Shown: positions 33,467 through 42,681, counted from the stretch's first letter. The stretch is 64,000 nt of DNA from Microvirga alba (GCF_015694465.1 NZ_JADQDO010000001.1:310001-374000), one strand, 5' to 3'. The notes: generated from the letters alone by a model not told the origin. Numbers and translations: made by a program.

Positions 33467-33924
33467 CATCTCCTCGTTCTTCCTCGCGCGATCGCGTGCC
33501 GATAACCACGGCTGTCGTAGCCGAAGCGCGTTCCTGGATCGGGACGCCCTATCGCCATCAGGCATCGTTGAAGGGCATCGGCTGCGATTGCCTCGGCCTC
33601 CTGCGCGGCGTCTGGCGCGGCGTCATGGGCATCGAGCCCGAACTGCCGCCGCCTTACGCGCCTGACTGGGCGGAGGCGGGGGCCGATACACTCGTTGCGG
33701 CGGCGCGCCGGCATCTTCTCGAAGTCGATAGCGCGACCGTCATGGCAGGGGATGTCCTTCTCTTCCGCTGGCGCGCCGGTCTTCCCGCCAAGCACTGCGC
33801 CATCGCAACTTCCGACAGCACGATGGTTCACGCCCATGACGGCGCGGCGGTCACGGAAGTGGCGTTTCGCCCGTGGTGGCGACGACACCTCGCTTACGCT
33901 TTCCGCTTTCCCGGAGAACATTGA
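33463..33924 (+). CDS. NlpC/P60 family cell-wall peptidase (GTA gp14)
   Basis: 153 residues from a GTG overlapping the gp13 stop. The NlpC/P60 fold is clear: VAEARSWIGTPYRHQASLKGIGCDCLGLLRGVW contains the catalytic Cys (GCDCLG), and the His follows in LPAKHCAIATSDSTMVHAH. As a tail-tip peptidoglycan peptidase it opens the recipient wall during DNA delivery. All active-site residues are present. It is coupled to gp15 by overlapping TGA and ATG codons. Confidence 0.94.
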   Translation: MTSPRSSSRDRVPITTAVVAEARSWIGTPYRHQASLKGIGCDCLGLLRGVWRGVMGIEPELPPPYAPDWAEAGADTLVAAARRHLLEVDSATVMAGDVLLFRWRAGLPAKHCAIATSDSTMVHAHDGAAVTEVAFRPWWRRHLAYAFRFPGEH

Positions 33925-36900
33925 TGGCCACACTCGTTCTTCAAACCGTAGGCTCCGTTGTCGGCGGCATGATCGGCGGCCCTGTCGGCGCGATGGCCGG
34001 CCGCGCTCTGGGCGGCCTTGCCGGCGCCGCGATCGACAACGCTCTGCTCAGTGGCGGTTCCGATGGCCCGAAAATTGTCGAGGGGCCGCGTCTCAAGGAA
34101 ATCGACGGCCTCACCTCGACGGAGGGAACGCCGATCCCGCGGGTTTATGGTCGCGCGCGGATCGGCGGTCAGCTGATCTGGTCGACGCGGCTGCTGGAAG
34201 CAGCGAATACCAAGACCGAACGCTCCGGAAGCCAGGGCGGAAAGGGGGCAGGCGGCGGTGGCGGGCAGAAGACCGTCACCACGACGTATTCCTACTATGC
34301 CAATCTCGCGGTCGGTCTGTGCGAGGGGCCCATCGCCTTCATTCGCCGCGTCTGGGCGGACGGGCGCGAGATCGATGTCAACGCGATTACCATGCGGGTG
34401 CATCGCGGGTTTGAAACGCAACCCGCCGACCCGCTCATCGTCGCCAAGGAGGGGGCGGTGAATGCGCCGGCCTATCGCGGCCTCGCCTACGTGGTTTTCG
34501 AGCGGCTGCCTCTGTCCGATTTCGGGAACCGCGTGCCGCAATTCGCCTTCGAGATCGTGCGGCCTGTCGACGGCCTCAACAGGATGGTGCGCGCCGTCTG
34601 CCTCATCCCCGGCGCGAGCGAGTTCGGCTATCACACGCTCCCCGTCACGCAGGTTCTCGGCCTTGGCAAGACCATCCCTGAGAACCGCCATCAGCTGCAG
34701 CGCGCGACCGATGTCGCAGCCTCCCTCGATGCATTGCAGGCGGTGTGTCCGAACCTCAGGCGCGTGTCTCTCGTGGTGAGCTGGTTCGGGGACGATCTGA
34801 GGGCCGGGAACTGCCGCATCGAGCCGCGGGTGGACGTCAAGAAGAAGACGACGGATGGGGCCACCTGGTCCGTGGCGGGCATAACTCGCGACAAGGCCAA
34901 GGCTGTCTCCCTCGCCAACGGCTCGCCCGCCTATGGCGGCTCGCCGTCGGACGATTGTGTCATTCGCCTCATCAAGGATCTGAAGGCGCGGGGCCTGGAG
35001 GTTGTCCTCTATCCCTTCGTGATGATGGACGTGGCGTCCGGCAATTCGTTGCCGAATCCGTATGGTGGGACGGGACAGGCGCCTTATCCCTGGCGCGGGC
35101 GCATCACGTGCCACCCCGCGCCCGGACAATCCGGATCGCCAGATGGAACGGCCACGGCCGGGACCCAAGTCACGCAATGGTTCACCGGCACCTGGGGGCT
35201 CAAACGCCAGATCCTCCACTACGCGAATCTGGCAGTGGAGGCGGGGGGCGTCGATGCCATTCTGATCGGCAGCGAGCTTGTCGGCATCACGCGTGTGCGC
35301 TCGGCCTCGGGGACTTATCCGGCGACCGGTCAGCTCGTCCAACTTGCGGCCGACGTGCGGGCGATCGTCGGTAGCAAAACCAAGCTCGTCTATGCGGCCG
35401 ACTGGACCGAATACGGCGCCCATGTGCGCGATGGAGGAAACGAGGTTCGCTTTCCCCTCGATGCTCTATTCGCGAATGCGGAGATCGATGCGGTCGGGAT
35501 CGACTACTATCCGCCGATTTCTGATTGGCGCGACGGGCCGAACCACGCGGATCTCACGCTCGCGCGCAGCATTTATGATGTCGACTACCTTCGCGAGCGT
35601 CTGGGAGCCGGCGAAGCCTTCGATTGGTATTACGCCAACGCCTCCAACCGAGCCGCGCAAACGCGCACGGCGATTACCGATGGCGCGTATAACAAGCCGT
35701 GGGTTTTCCGAGCGAAGGACCTCGTCTCCTGGTGGTCGAGCGCCCATGTGGAGCGCGTCGGCGGGGTTGAAGTCCGCACGACTGCATGGAAGGCACAATC
35801 CAAGCCGATCTGGCTGACGGAGATCGGCGTGCCTGCCGTCGACAAAGGGCCGAATGGTCCGAACGTGTTTCCCGATCCGAAATCCTCGGAATCGGCCTAT
35901 CCGCCATTTTCGCGCGCGCTACGCGACGATCTTATTCAGGCGCGGACGCTCGAAGCGATCTTGTCGCGGTTCGATCCGGCCCTGTCCGGGTTCTCTGCCG
36001 CCTACAATCCGGTCTCGTCTTCGTATGTGGGACGTATGGTCGATCCGGAGAACGTCTTCGTCTGGGCCTGGGACGCACGACCTTTTCCGGATTTTCCGGA
36101 CTTCGACACGGTGTGGGCCGATGGAGCCAATTGGGAAACAGGCCACTGGATCACCGGGCGCATTGAAGGTGCATCGCTCGACCGGCTGATTGCCGCGATC
36201 CTCAAGGATTTCGGTCTCGACTCCTCAGGGCCGTTTCCGATCGATGGTTTCCTCGACGGCTACGTGATCGACCGTCCCATGTCGGCCCGCGGCGCGCTCG
36301 AATCGTTGATGCGTCTGTTCGGCATCGATGCGGTGGCGAGCGGCGGCAAAATCTCATGGCGCGGACGCGGCGGCCGGGCCGTCACGGCGCTCGCGAAGGA
36401 GGACCTGATCCTCGGCGAGAAGCAACCGTCCCTCAAGCTGGCCCGCGCGCAGGAAACCGAACTGCCGCAGCAAGTGGAGATCGGTTTCACGGATGGCGAG
36501 ACGGAGTATCGTCGCGCCGCCGTCGCCTCCCGCCGCCTGGCTGGTGTCAGCCGCCGCGAGGCGCGCGCCGACTCCGCCATCATCACTCGCCGCGCGGAAG
36601 CACAGCGACTGGCCGATACCTGGTTGCAGGATCTTTGGGCCGGGCGGGACAGCGCGGAATTCGAGTTATCGCCGCGTCGCGTCGAACTCGAACCCGGCGA
36701 TGTGATTTCCATTCCAACCGATGCCGGGCCGAAATTGCACCGGGTCATGCGCGTCGCTGATGGCCTGACGCGAAAGGTGACGGCCCGCGCCGTGGAGCCT
36801 GCTGTCTTCGAAGCGCCGGGCTCTTCCATCGCCAGAACCCCTCGGCGTCCGCCGCCTGTGCCGGGCAAGCCGGAGGTCGTGATCCTCGATCTGCCCGCCA

Positions 36901-37799
36901 GTTCCGGCGACCCCGCGGCCCTCCAATATATTGCCGTGGCGGCAGACCCGTGGCCGAGCGCGGTCACGGTTTGGCGCTCTGGCAATGGCGCAAGCTTCAC
37001 GCCGCACCAGTATCTCGACCTGCCGGCACTCATAGGCCGGACGAAGAGTGTCCTTTCGCCCGGGCCATTATGGCGGTGGGACCCACAGGCCACTCTCGAC
37101 ATCGAGATTTCCTCCGGCGCGCTCAGTTCCATTGATGATGAAGCGGCCTTGGCTGGGGACAATCTGTTTGCCGTTCAGGGAGGCGATGGACGGTGGGAAA
37201 TCCTGTCCGCGGCGCGCGCTGAGATGACGGGCGAAAGCAACTACCGCCTTTCACGCATGATCAGGGGTCTGGCGGGCAGCGAAGCCGAGGCGGCCCGAAC
37301 CGTTCAGGAGGGTGCGTTGATCGTCCGTCTCGATGAAGCGGTGGTGCCGCTGACGAACGACCTCAAGGATCTGGGGCAGACATGGCGATACAGGATAGGC
37401 CCCGCAGGGCGGGATCATGCCGATCCGGCCGTCGTCGAGATTGCTTCGACCGTGGGACGAGAGGCGTTGAAACCGTTGAGTCCGTTGAGTGTTGTCGCGC
37501 GGCGCGAGGCGAGCGGCATACGTCTCGCGTGGCTGCGCCGAACGCGCCGCGGCGGCGATGCCTGGGAGGCTGTCGATGTTCCGCTTGGCGAGGAGATCGA
37601 GCGCTATGAAATCGACATTCTCAAGGATGGGGCCGTGCGACGCTCTCTCGCCAGCACGCAATCTTCCCTTCTTTACACGACGGCCGAGGAGATCGCTGAT
37701 TTTGGCGGCTCCCAAACAACTCTCATCCTCCGCATCGCGCAAATGAGCGCCGTGGTCGGACGCGGCTTCGAGCACACCGTCACGGTCACCGTTCTCTAG
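33924..37799 (+). CDS. GTA megatron tail protein with TIM-barrel-like domain (gp15)
   Basis: 1291 residues. The N-terminus is a glycine-rich hydrophobic segment (TVGSVVGGMIGGPVGAMAGR) followed by the hub part, KETDGLTSTEGTPIPRVYGR-like sequence and TTTYSYYANLAVGLCEGPI. The middle third is the GTA TIM-barrel-like domain (LIGSELVGITRVRS, YAADWTEYGAHV, IDYYPPISDWRDG, KPIWLTEIGVPAVDKG). A phage-tail_3 domain (LARAQETELPQQVEIGFTDGETEYRR) and a C-terminal receptor-facing region follow. It forms the central spike and fibre platform of the particle. No frameshift or internal stop was seen over 3.9 kb, which argues for selection. Confidence 0.95.
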   Translation: MATLVLQTVGSVVGGMIGGPVGAMAGRALGGLAGAAIDNALLSGGSDGPKIVEGPRLKEIDGLTSTEGTPIPRVYGRARIGGQLIWSTRLLEAANTKTERSGSQGGKGAGGGGGQKTVTTTYSYYANLAVGLCEGPIAFIRRVWADGREIDVNAITMRVHRGFETQPADPLIVAKEGAVNAPAYRGLAYVVFERLPLSDFGNRVPQFAFEIVRPVDGLNRMVRAVCLIPGASEFGYHTLPVTQVLGLGKTIPENRHQLQRATDVAASLDALQAVCPNLRRVSLVVSWFGDDLRAGNCRIEPRVDVKKKTTDGATWSVAGITRDKAKAVSLANGSPAYGGSPSDDCVIRLIKDLKARGLEVVLYPFVMMDVASGNSLPNPYGGTGQAPYPWRGRITCHPAPGQSGSPDGTATAGTQVTQWFTGTWGLKRQILHYANLAVEAGGVDAILIGSELVGITRVRSASGTYPATGQLVQLAADVRAIVGSKTKLVYAADWTEYGAHVRDGGNEVRFPLDALFANAEIDAVGIDYYPPISDWRDGPNHADLTLARSIYDVDYLRERLGAGEAFDWYYANASNRAAQTRTAITDGAYNKPWVFRAKDLVSWWSSAHVERVGGVEVRTTAWKAQSKPIWLTEIGVPAVDKGPNGPNVFPDPKSSESAYPPFSRALRDDLIQARTLEAILSRFDPALSGFSAAYNPVSSSYVGRMVDPENVFVWAWDARPFPDFPDFDTVWADGANWETGHWITGRIEGASLDRLIAAILKDFGLDSSGPFPIDGFLDGYVIDRPMSARGALESLMRLFGIDAVASGGKISWRGRGGRAVTALAKEDLILGEKQPSLKLARAQETELPQQVEIGFTDGETEYRRAAVASRRLAGVSRREARADSAIITRRAEAQRLADTWLQDLWAGRDSAEFELSPRRVELEPGDVISIPTDAGPKLHRVMRVADGLTRKVTARAVEPAVFEAPGSSIARTPRRPPPVPGKPEVVILDLPASSGDPAALQYIAVAADPWPSAVTVWRSGNGASFTPHQYLDLPALIGRTKSVLSPGPLWRWDPQATLDIEISSGALSSIDDEAALAGDNLFAVQGGDGRWEILSAARAEMTGESNYRLSRMIRGLAGSEAEAARTVQEGALIVRLDEAVVPLTNDLKDLGQTWRYRIGPAGRDHADPAVVEIASTVGREALKPLSPLSVVARREASGIRLAWLRRTRRGGDAWEAVDVPLGEEIERYEIDILKDGAVRRSLASTQSSLLYTTAEEIADFGGSQTTLILRIAQMSAVVGRGFEHTVTVTVL

Positions 37800-37869
37800 G
37801 TGAGGAAGGCGCGCCGTCGCCTTTCCGTCGCTGCAACGCGTCCAGCATCCATTCATGACAGGCAAGTCG

Positions 37870-39405
37870 ATGTCTTCAACACCCAACCTGGCCCTGCCGC
37901 TGCTCGCTGCGGCGCAGGCGCAAAAGCATGTCACTCACAATGAAGCACTCGCGGCGCTGGACGCCCTCGTTCTTCTCGCGGTCAAGGAGCGCGGCCGCAC
38001 GAGCGCGCCGGGCTCTCCCAATGAGGGAGAGCGCTATCTCGTCGGCTCCGGGGCGGCGGGGAGTTTCGCCGGCCATGAGGGCGAAGTCGCCCTCTTCGAC
38101 CTCGGCGTCTGGCGCTTCTTTGCGCCACGGCCGGGATGGCGCGCCTATGTGGAGGCAGAGGACAGGATCATCGTGTTCGATGGCTCGGAATGGCGTGATC
38201 TCGGCCAATACAGCCGCGATCTCGGCCGCGTCGAACGGCTCGGCGTCGGCACCGCGCCGGATGAGCTGAACCGGTTGTCGGCCAAGCTGAATGCCGCCCT
38301 GTTCGCGGCCCTTACGACCTCCGAGGGAGGGACGGGGGATTTGCGTTTCGTCCTCAACAAGGGCGAAGCGGCGAACGTTTTGTCGCAACTTTATCAGCGT
38401 GGTTTCAGCGGTCGGGCCGAAACGGGTCTGATCGGCAGCGACGACTTCAGTCTTCGCGTGTCGCCGGACGGCAGTCAGTGGCGCGATGCGATGCGCGTCG
38501 ATTGCAATACCGGCCTCGTGTCGTTTCCCAATGGTGCGACGGGCACGGGGGTCAACCTTCTCATCAACTCGGCTTTTCTGGTGAACCAACGTGTCTTCGC
38601 CGGCGGAGCCTTGTCTTCAGGCGTCTATGGGTTCGACCGGTGGAAGGCGGGGACGGGCGGATGCACGCTCACCCGGACCGCAGATGGAACCGTTACGCTG
38701 ACCGGCGCGCTGGACCAGGTCGTCGACGCTGCCAATGCCGCAGCCATCGGTGGGTTCGCGAATTTCGCGAACCGGACGCTGACGCTCTCGGTCGAGGATC
38801 CTTCCGCAACACTCTCCGTGACGATCGGTACGAAGACGGCTTCGATCCCCGCCGGGTCCGGCCGCCGCTCCGCGACCGTGACCCTCGGTTCCTCGGAGAC
38901 GGGACATGTGACCGTGCGATTGCAGGCGTCGACAGCCTGCTCCTTCAAATGCGTGAAACTCGAGATCGGACCGAACGCGACGCCTTGGGTGGGAGAGCCT
39001 CTGGAGATCGAGGATTTTCGATGCCGCCGCTACTTTCAGAAGTTACCCGCCGGCGGCGGACCGCCAGCTGTTTTGGGGGCGCTGGGGCAGCGCGTGGCGG
39101 GCAATTATATCGACTTGCCGTGTCCGCTGTCCGTCGCGATGCGCATTCCTCCGTCGGTTACGACCAGTGGCTTTTCCTGGGCGGGCGCCTCGCCGGTCGG
39201 TAATCAGGTTGGGTTCCTCGACAATGGGAGCGGGTCCTGGATCGCCATGACCGGGGCGATGACCGTGAGCGTGGCGACCACGAACGGAATCTCCTCCGTC
39301 GTCCTGAGGTTTACTGCGGGCACATCATTCACCGGCACCGCAGGCGCCGTCGGAAATCTCTATCTGGGCTATACGGCCTTCGTTGCTCTGCAGGCGGAGT
39401 TGTGA
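37870..39405 (+). CDS. DUF2793 fibre-like protein
   Basis: 511 residues from ATG 37870 (or five codons earlier at 37855). The N-terminal DUF2793 domain is evident: TPNLALPLLAAAQAQKHVTHNEALAALDALV, GERYLVGSGAAGSFAG, and the strand pattern VALFDLGVWRFFAPRPGWRAYVE. A central linker leads to a C-terminal half starting NLLINSAFLVNQRVFAGG, with Gly/Thr/Ser-rich repeating strands like tail-fibre carbohydrate-binding modules. DUF2793 proteins are commonly attached to GTA or prophage tail modules in Rhizobiales. I infer a host-surface binding role. No signal peptide. Confidence 0.85.
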   Translation: MSSTPNLALPLLAAAQAQKHVTHNEALAALDALVLLAVKERGRTSAPGSPNEGERYLVGSGAAGSFAGHEGEVALFDLGVWRFFAPRPGWRAYVEAEDRIIVFDGSEWRDLGQYSRDLGRVERLGVGTAPDELNRLSAKLNAALFAALTTSEGGTGDLRFVLNKGEAANVLSQLYQRGFSGRAETGLIGSDDFSLRVSPDGSQWRDAMRVDCNTGLVSFPNGATGTGVNLLINSAFLVNQRVFAGGALSSGVYGFDRWKAGTGGCTLTRTADGTVTLTGALDQVVDAANAAAIGGFANFANRTLTLSVEDPSATLSVTIGTKTASIPAGSGRRSATVTLGSSETGHVTVRLQASTACSFKCVKLEIGPNATPWVGEPLEIEDFRCRRYFQKLPAGGGPPAVLGALGQRVAGNYIDLPCPLSVAMRIPPSVTTSGFSWAGASPVGNQVGFLDNGSGSWIAMTGAMTVSVATTNGISSVVLRFTAGTSFTGTAGAVGNLYLGYTAFVALQAEL

Positions 39406-39408
39406 CGC

Positions 39409-39957
39409 ATGCATACGGGCGCAACTCTCTTCGATGAATGTCTTGCCTTGGTTCTGCTGCACGAGGGCGGCTTCGTGCAGCATGCTCTTGATCCCGGTGG
39501 GGCGACGAAGTTCGGAATTACGCGGGAGACCTTGGCCCGTTCGCGCGCGCGCCCCGTTGCCGTCGAGGACGTCCGCAATCTCACGAAGGCCGAGGCGGGG
39601 GCGATTTATCGCCGCCTGTATTGGGACACGGTCCAGGCTGGTGACCTCCCGCCGGGAATGGCGCTGGCTGTCTTCGACCTTGCCGTCAATTCCGGTCCGG
39701 CACGGGCTGCGCGCATGTTTCAGAGCGTCCTCGGGATTGAGGCGGACGGTGTGATCGGCCCGCTCACCTTGAGCGCGGCGCGCAAGTCCGATCAGGCGGA
39801 CGTGGTCCGTCGTCTGACCCGGGCGCGCCTCGGCTTCCTTGCTCGCCTCGCGTCCTGGTCTGTTTTTGGAAGGGGATGGCGCGTCAGGGTTCTCGCGGTC
39901 GAGCGGGAGGCTCTCCGGCTCGCCCATTCCTCATCGTTTCTTGGAAAGAATGATTGA
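39409..39957 (+). CDS. GH108 family endolysin (N-acetylmuramidase)
   Basis: 182 residues. The glycoside hydrolase 108 domain is visible (LALVLLHEGGFVQHALDPGGATKFGITRETLAR, with the catalytic Glu in HEGGF), followed by a C-terminal PG_binding_3 module (NSGPARAARMFQSVLGIEADGVIGPLTL). It should cut glycan strands to lyse the producing cell and free particles. The start is four bases after the DUF2793 stop. Endolysin with the next holin-like gene forms a lysis pair inside the cluster; in R. capsulatus the lysis genes are elsewhere. Confidence 0.9.
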   Translation: MHTGATLFDECLALVLLHEGGFVQHALDPGGATKFGITRETLARSRARPVAVEDVRNLTKAEAGAIYRRLYWDTVQAGDLPPGMALAVFDLAVNSGPARAARMFQSVLGIEADGVIGPLTLSAARKSDQADVVRRLTRARLGFLARLASWSVFGRGWRVRVLAVEREALRLAHSSSFLGKND

Positions 39958-40168
39958 TATGATCGATACGAAGACAATTCTCGCCAGCCGCACAGTTTGG
40001 GCGAACATCATCGGCCTCGTCGCGCTGCTCCTCAGCGTCCTCGGCTTCGACGCGACCGACCTGGGCACGAGCGCGCTCACGGAGGCCGTCGTCCAGCTGG
40101 TGGCGGCCGCGAGCTTCATCGCCTCCACGATTTTCCGGATCCTCGCCACGAAGCAGATCCTGAAGTAG
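39950..40168 (+). CDS. Holin-like small membrane protein
   Basis: 72 residues; an ATG three codons on is as likely. It overlaps the end of the endolysin gene by eight bases. Two hydrophobic segments, IIGLVALLLSVLGFDATDLG and VVQLVAAASFIASTIFRILA, give the size and topology of a class II-like holin, with a basic C-terminus. The pairing with the GH108 endolysin supports the role; sequence identity to a known holin family is not evident. It is the last gene of the GTA cluster. Confidence 0.7.
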   Translation: MIDMIDTKTILASRTVWANIIGLVALLLSVLGFDATDLGTSALTEAVVQLVAAASFIASTIFRILATKQILK

Positions 40169-40214
40169 AGTAACATTCAGGCTCCGTTCAGTGCGAGCGG
40201 GGCAAGGTCCCTTC

Positions 40215-40529
40215 ATGCGACTGATTTGGTCAATCTTGGCTTTGTGGGGACTGATGGGCGCGGCGCACGCACAAAGTGCGACGTCGGCGCTCCAGAATTG
40301 CCTTCCGCCCCGTGAGATGCAGGAAGCCGTGGCTTCCAAGACCATCGTCGCGCCGGCGTCCGCCGTGATGACCGCGCGGCGGCAAGTGCCCAATGCGGAC
40401 GTGGTGCGGGCCAGTCTCTGCCGGAGCAGCGATGTCCTTGTTTATGTCATCATGGCCTTGCAGAAGGACGGTCGGATCGTGCAAGTGATGATTGACGGTC
40501 CTTCCGGACGGGTGAAATCGGTCCATTAA
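40215..40529 (+). CDS. Small PepSY-like periplasmic protein, FeuN-like position
   Basis: 104 residues from ATG 40215 (the open frame starts eight codons earlier). The signal peptide MRLIWSILALWGLMGAAHAQ is clear. The mature part has a PepSY-like pattern: LQNCLPPREMQEAVASKTIV, then YVIMALQKDGRIVQVMIDGPSGRV. It lies 15 bases upstream of a FeuP/FeuQ-type pair. In Sinorhizobium meliloti a small periplasmic protein, FeuN, encoded at this place restrains the kinase FeuQ; this gene is a candidate functional equivalent, though I cannot claim sequence homology. Confidence 0.75.
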   Translation: MRLIWSILALWGLMGAAHAQSATSALQNCLPPREMQEAVASKTIVAPASAVMTARRQVPNADVVRASLCRSSDVLVYVIMALQKDGRIVQVMIDGPSGRVKSVH

Positions 40530-40544
40530 GGGGAAATTCGAAGC

Positions 40545-41216
40545 GTGCGCCTTCTCGTCGTCGAGGATGACAAGATCCTCAACCAGCAGATCGTGACAGC
40601 CCTGGAACATGCGGGCTACGCGGTCGATTCCGCCGCTGACGGCGAAGAGGGGCAGTTCCTCGGGGAGACCGAGCCCTACGATGCCGTGATCCTCGATCTC
40701 GGCCTGCCGAAGGTGGACGGCGTGTCCGTTCTCAGCGCTTGGCGTCGCGAAGGCCGGAAGATGCCTGTGATCATCCTCACGGCCCGGGATCGTTGGAGCG
40801 ACAAGGTGCAGGGCTTCGATGCGGGTGCCGACGATTACGTGACCAAACCCTTTCATATGGAAGAGCTTCTGGCCCGCGTCCGGGCCTTGCTCCGCCGTGC
40901 AACGGGGCATGCGACGAGCGAGATCAGTTGTGGGCCGGTGAAGCTTGATACCCGTTCCGGCCGCGTTGCGGTGGACGGCAATCCGATCAAGCTGACCTCT
41001 CACGAATACCGGCTGCTCTCCTATCTCATGCACCATACCGGGCGCATCGTGTCCCGGGGTGAGCTGACCGAGCATCTTTACGATCAGGATTTCGACCGCG
41101 ACTCCAACACCATCGAGGTGTTCATCGGCCGTCTTCGCAAGAAGCTCGGCGTCGACATCATCCAGACCGTGCGCGGACTGGGCTATCTCCTCGACACGAG
41201 CCAGACCAAGACGTGA
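40545..41216 (+). CDS. feuP: OmpR-family response regulator, FeuP/PhoP-like
   Basis: 223 residues. Receiver domain: RLLVVEDDKILNQQI with the acidic pocket, DAVILDLGLPKVDG with the phosphorylated Asp, and DYVTKPFHMEELLAR with the Lys. The winged-helix output domain runs from about 130 (VKLDTRSGRVAVDGNPIKLTSHEYRLLSYLM) to RIRKKLGVDIIQTVRGLGYLL. GTG start. The kinase gene overlaps it by four bases (GTGA). In rhizobia the FeuPQ system controls export of cyclic glucans and osmoadaptation; the assignment rests on synteny with the cyc genes. Confidence 0.9.
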   Translation: MRLLVVEDDKILNQQIVTALEHAGYAVDSAADGEEGQFLGETEPYDAVILDLGLPKVDGVSVLSAWRREGRKMPVIILTARDRWSDKVQGFDAGADDYVTKPFHMEELLARVRALLRRATGHATSEISCGPVKLDTRSGRVAVDGNPIKLTSHEYRLLSYLMHHTGRIVSRGELTEHLYDQDFDRDSNTIEVFIGRLRKKLGVDIIQTVRGLGYLLDTSQTKT

Positions 41217-42610
41217 GCAGAATCCGTCCGATCCTCGATCGGTTTACGGGCCGCTCGATCGCGGTTCGGTTGGCGGTCTCGGCACTTTTTTGGAGTTTCG
41301 TGATCCTCCTGATCGCGGGGTTGATCCTCTCCACGCTCTACCGGGATAATACGGAGCGGGCGTTCGATCAGCGGCTCCTCGTCTACGCCAACACCCTTGC
41401 CTCGAACCTTGTCGCACCGGGCGATCCGGATCGGGATCTCGGTCCCATCGGCGATCCGCGTTTTGAGTTGCCCCTGTCAGGTTGGTATTGGCAGGTGGCG
41501 CGGCCTAATGCCAAGCCGTGGGAGATCCGGTCCTCGAAATCCCTTTTCGGCGGGCAGTTTCCGAGCCTCACCCCCTCGATCGACGACAAGTTCGGCCAGA
41601 TCCGGCGCGGCTACGGCAAGGCGCCGGATGAGCGCGGCTTGCGCGTGATCGAGCGTGACATCGATCTTGGCGAGGACGGGCGTTTCGTCATTCGTGTCGG
41701 CGGCCCATCCGACGAGATCGACACGAATGTGCGCGAGTTTCTGGTCGCGCTGACGGTGACCTTCACGCTTCTTGGGATGGCGCTCGGCTTCACCACTCTC
41801 CTGCAGATCCGCTTTGGCCTCCAGCCTCTGGTCAAGCTCCGCAGCGCGCTCGGCGCCATCCGGAGAGGGGAGGCGGAGAGGATCGTCGGTGACTACCCCC
41901 GCGATATCAAGCCGCTCGCCAGCGAGCTTAACCAGCTTCTCGAAACGAACCGTGAAATCCTGGAGCGGGCGCGGACCCAGGTCGGCAATCTTGCCCATGC
42001 CCTCAAGACGCCACTCAGCATCATCGTCAACGAGGCCGAGGGCGCGCCGGAAGAGGTCGCCGCGAAGGTTCGTGAGCAGGCGGCGGTCATGCGCGATCAG
42101 GTAAACTACTATCTCGACCGCGCGCGCGCCGCGGCCCTCGCAGGGACTCTCGGGACCCTGACGGATGTGGAGCCCGTGATCGCAGGGCTCGCCCGTACTT
42201 TCGCGAAAATCTACCGCGACAAGGATCTTGAGGTCGACATCGTCGTACCGTCAGGCTTGCGCTTCCGGGGGGAGAGACAGGATCTTGAGGAAATAGCGGG
42301 CAACCTTATCGACAATGCCGCCAAATGGGCCTCTGGGCGGGTGGTGGTGACCGCGGAAATCATCCGCGACGAAGAAGAGCGATCCCATCTTCGCCTCCTG
42401 ATCGATGATGATGGCCCCGGCCTGCCGGAAGCCGCGCGCGCCGACATGCTCAAACGTGGCCGCCGTCTCGACGAGACGAAGCCGGGCTCGGGCCTAGGGC
42501 TCTCCATCGTGACCGACCTCGCCGCGCTCTACCGCGGCTCCCTGAAGCTCGAGGCTTCGCCCGTCGGTGGTTTGAGGGCTGTACTCGAGCTGCCGGGGGA
42601 TCGAGCGTGA
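41213..42610 (+). CDS. feuQ: Sensor histidine kinase, FeuQ/PhoQ-like
   Basis: 465 residues. First membrane segment at about 25-45 (ALFWSFVILLIAGLILSTLY), a periplasmic sensor of about 140 residues (from RDNTERAFDQRL), second membrane segment at about 180-200 (FLVALTVTFTLLGMALGF), HAMP-like region, H-box NLAHALKTPLSIIVNEA, and an ATPase domain with GNLIDNAAKWASGR, DDDGPGLPEAARADML and GSGLGLSIVTDL. The partner of the regulator just upstream. It probably shares an operon with the PepSY-like gene and may run on into ccmI (71 bases). Confidence 0.9.
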   Translation: MSRIRPILDRFTGRSIAVRLAVSALFWSFVILLIAGLILSTLYRDNTERAFDQRLLVYANTLASNLVAPGDPDRDLGPIGDPRFELPLSGWYWQVARPNAKPWEIRSSKSLFGGQFPSLTPSIDDKFGQIRRGYGKAPDERGLRVIERDIDLGEDGRFVIRVGGPSDEIDTNVREFLVALTVTFTLLGMALGFTTLLQIRFGLQPLVKLRSALGAIRRGEAERIVGDYPRDIKPLASELNQLLETNREILERARTQVGNLAHALKTPLSIIVNEAEGAPEEVAAKVREQAAVMRDQVNYYLDRARAAALAGTLGTLTDVEPVIAGLARTFAKIYRDKDLEVDIVVPSGLRFRGERQDLEEIAGNLIDNAAKWASGRVVVTAEIIRDEEERSHLRLLIDDDGPGLPEAARADMLKRGRRLDETKPGSGLGLSIVTDLAALYRGSLKLEASPVGGLRAVLELPGDRA

Positions 42611-42681
42611 CCAAATTCCCATTAGTGCGTGACACCGTGCCGCCATCGTGCTTCACGAATGGCCGCGTTAAGTAGGCTCTT

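Noticed and set aside
33894..35423. 509-residue minus-strand open frame
   Set aside because: It is antisense to the conserved gp15 megatron gene and shows no domain.
19163..40200. Phage integrase, attachment sites or a tRNA target at the borders of the GTA cluster
   Set aside because: I looked for integrase genes, paired direct repeats and tRNA-like sequences at both borders and saw none, which supports a GTA rather than an active prophage.
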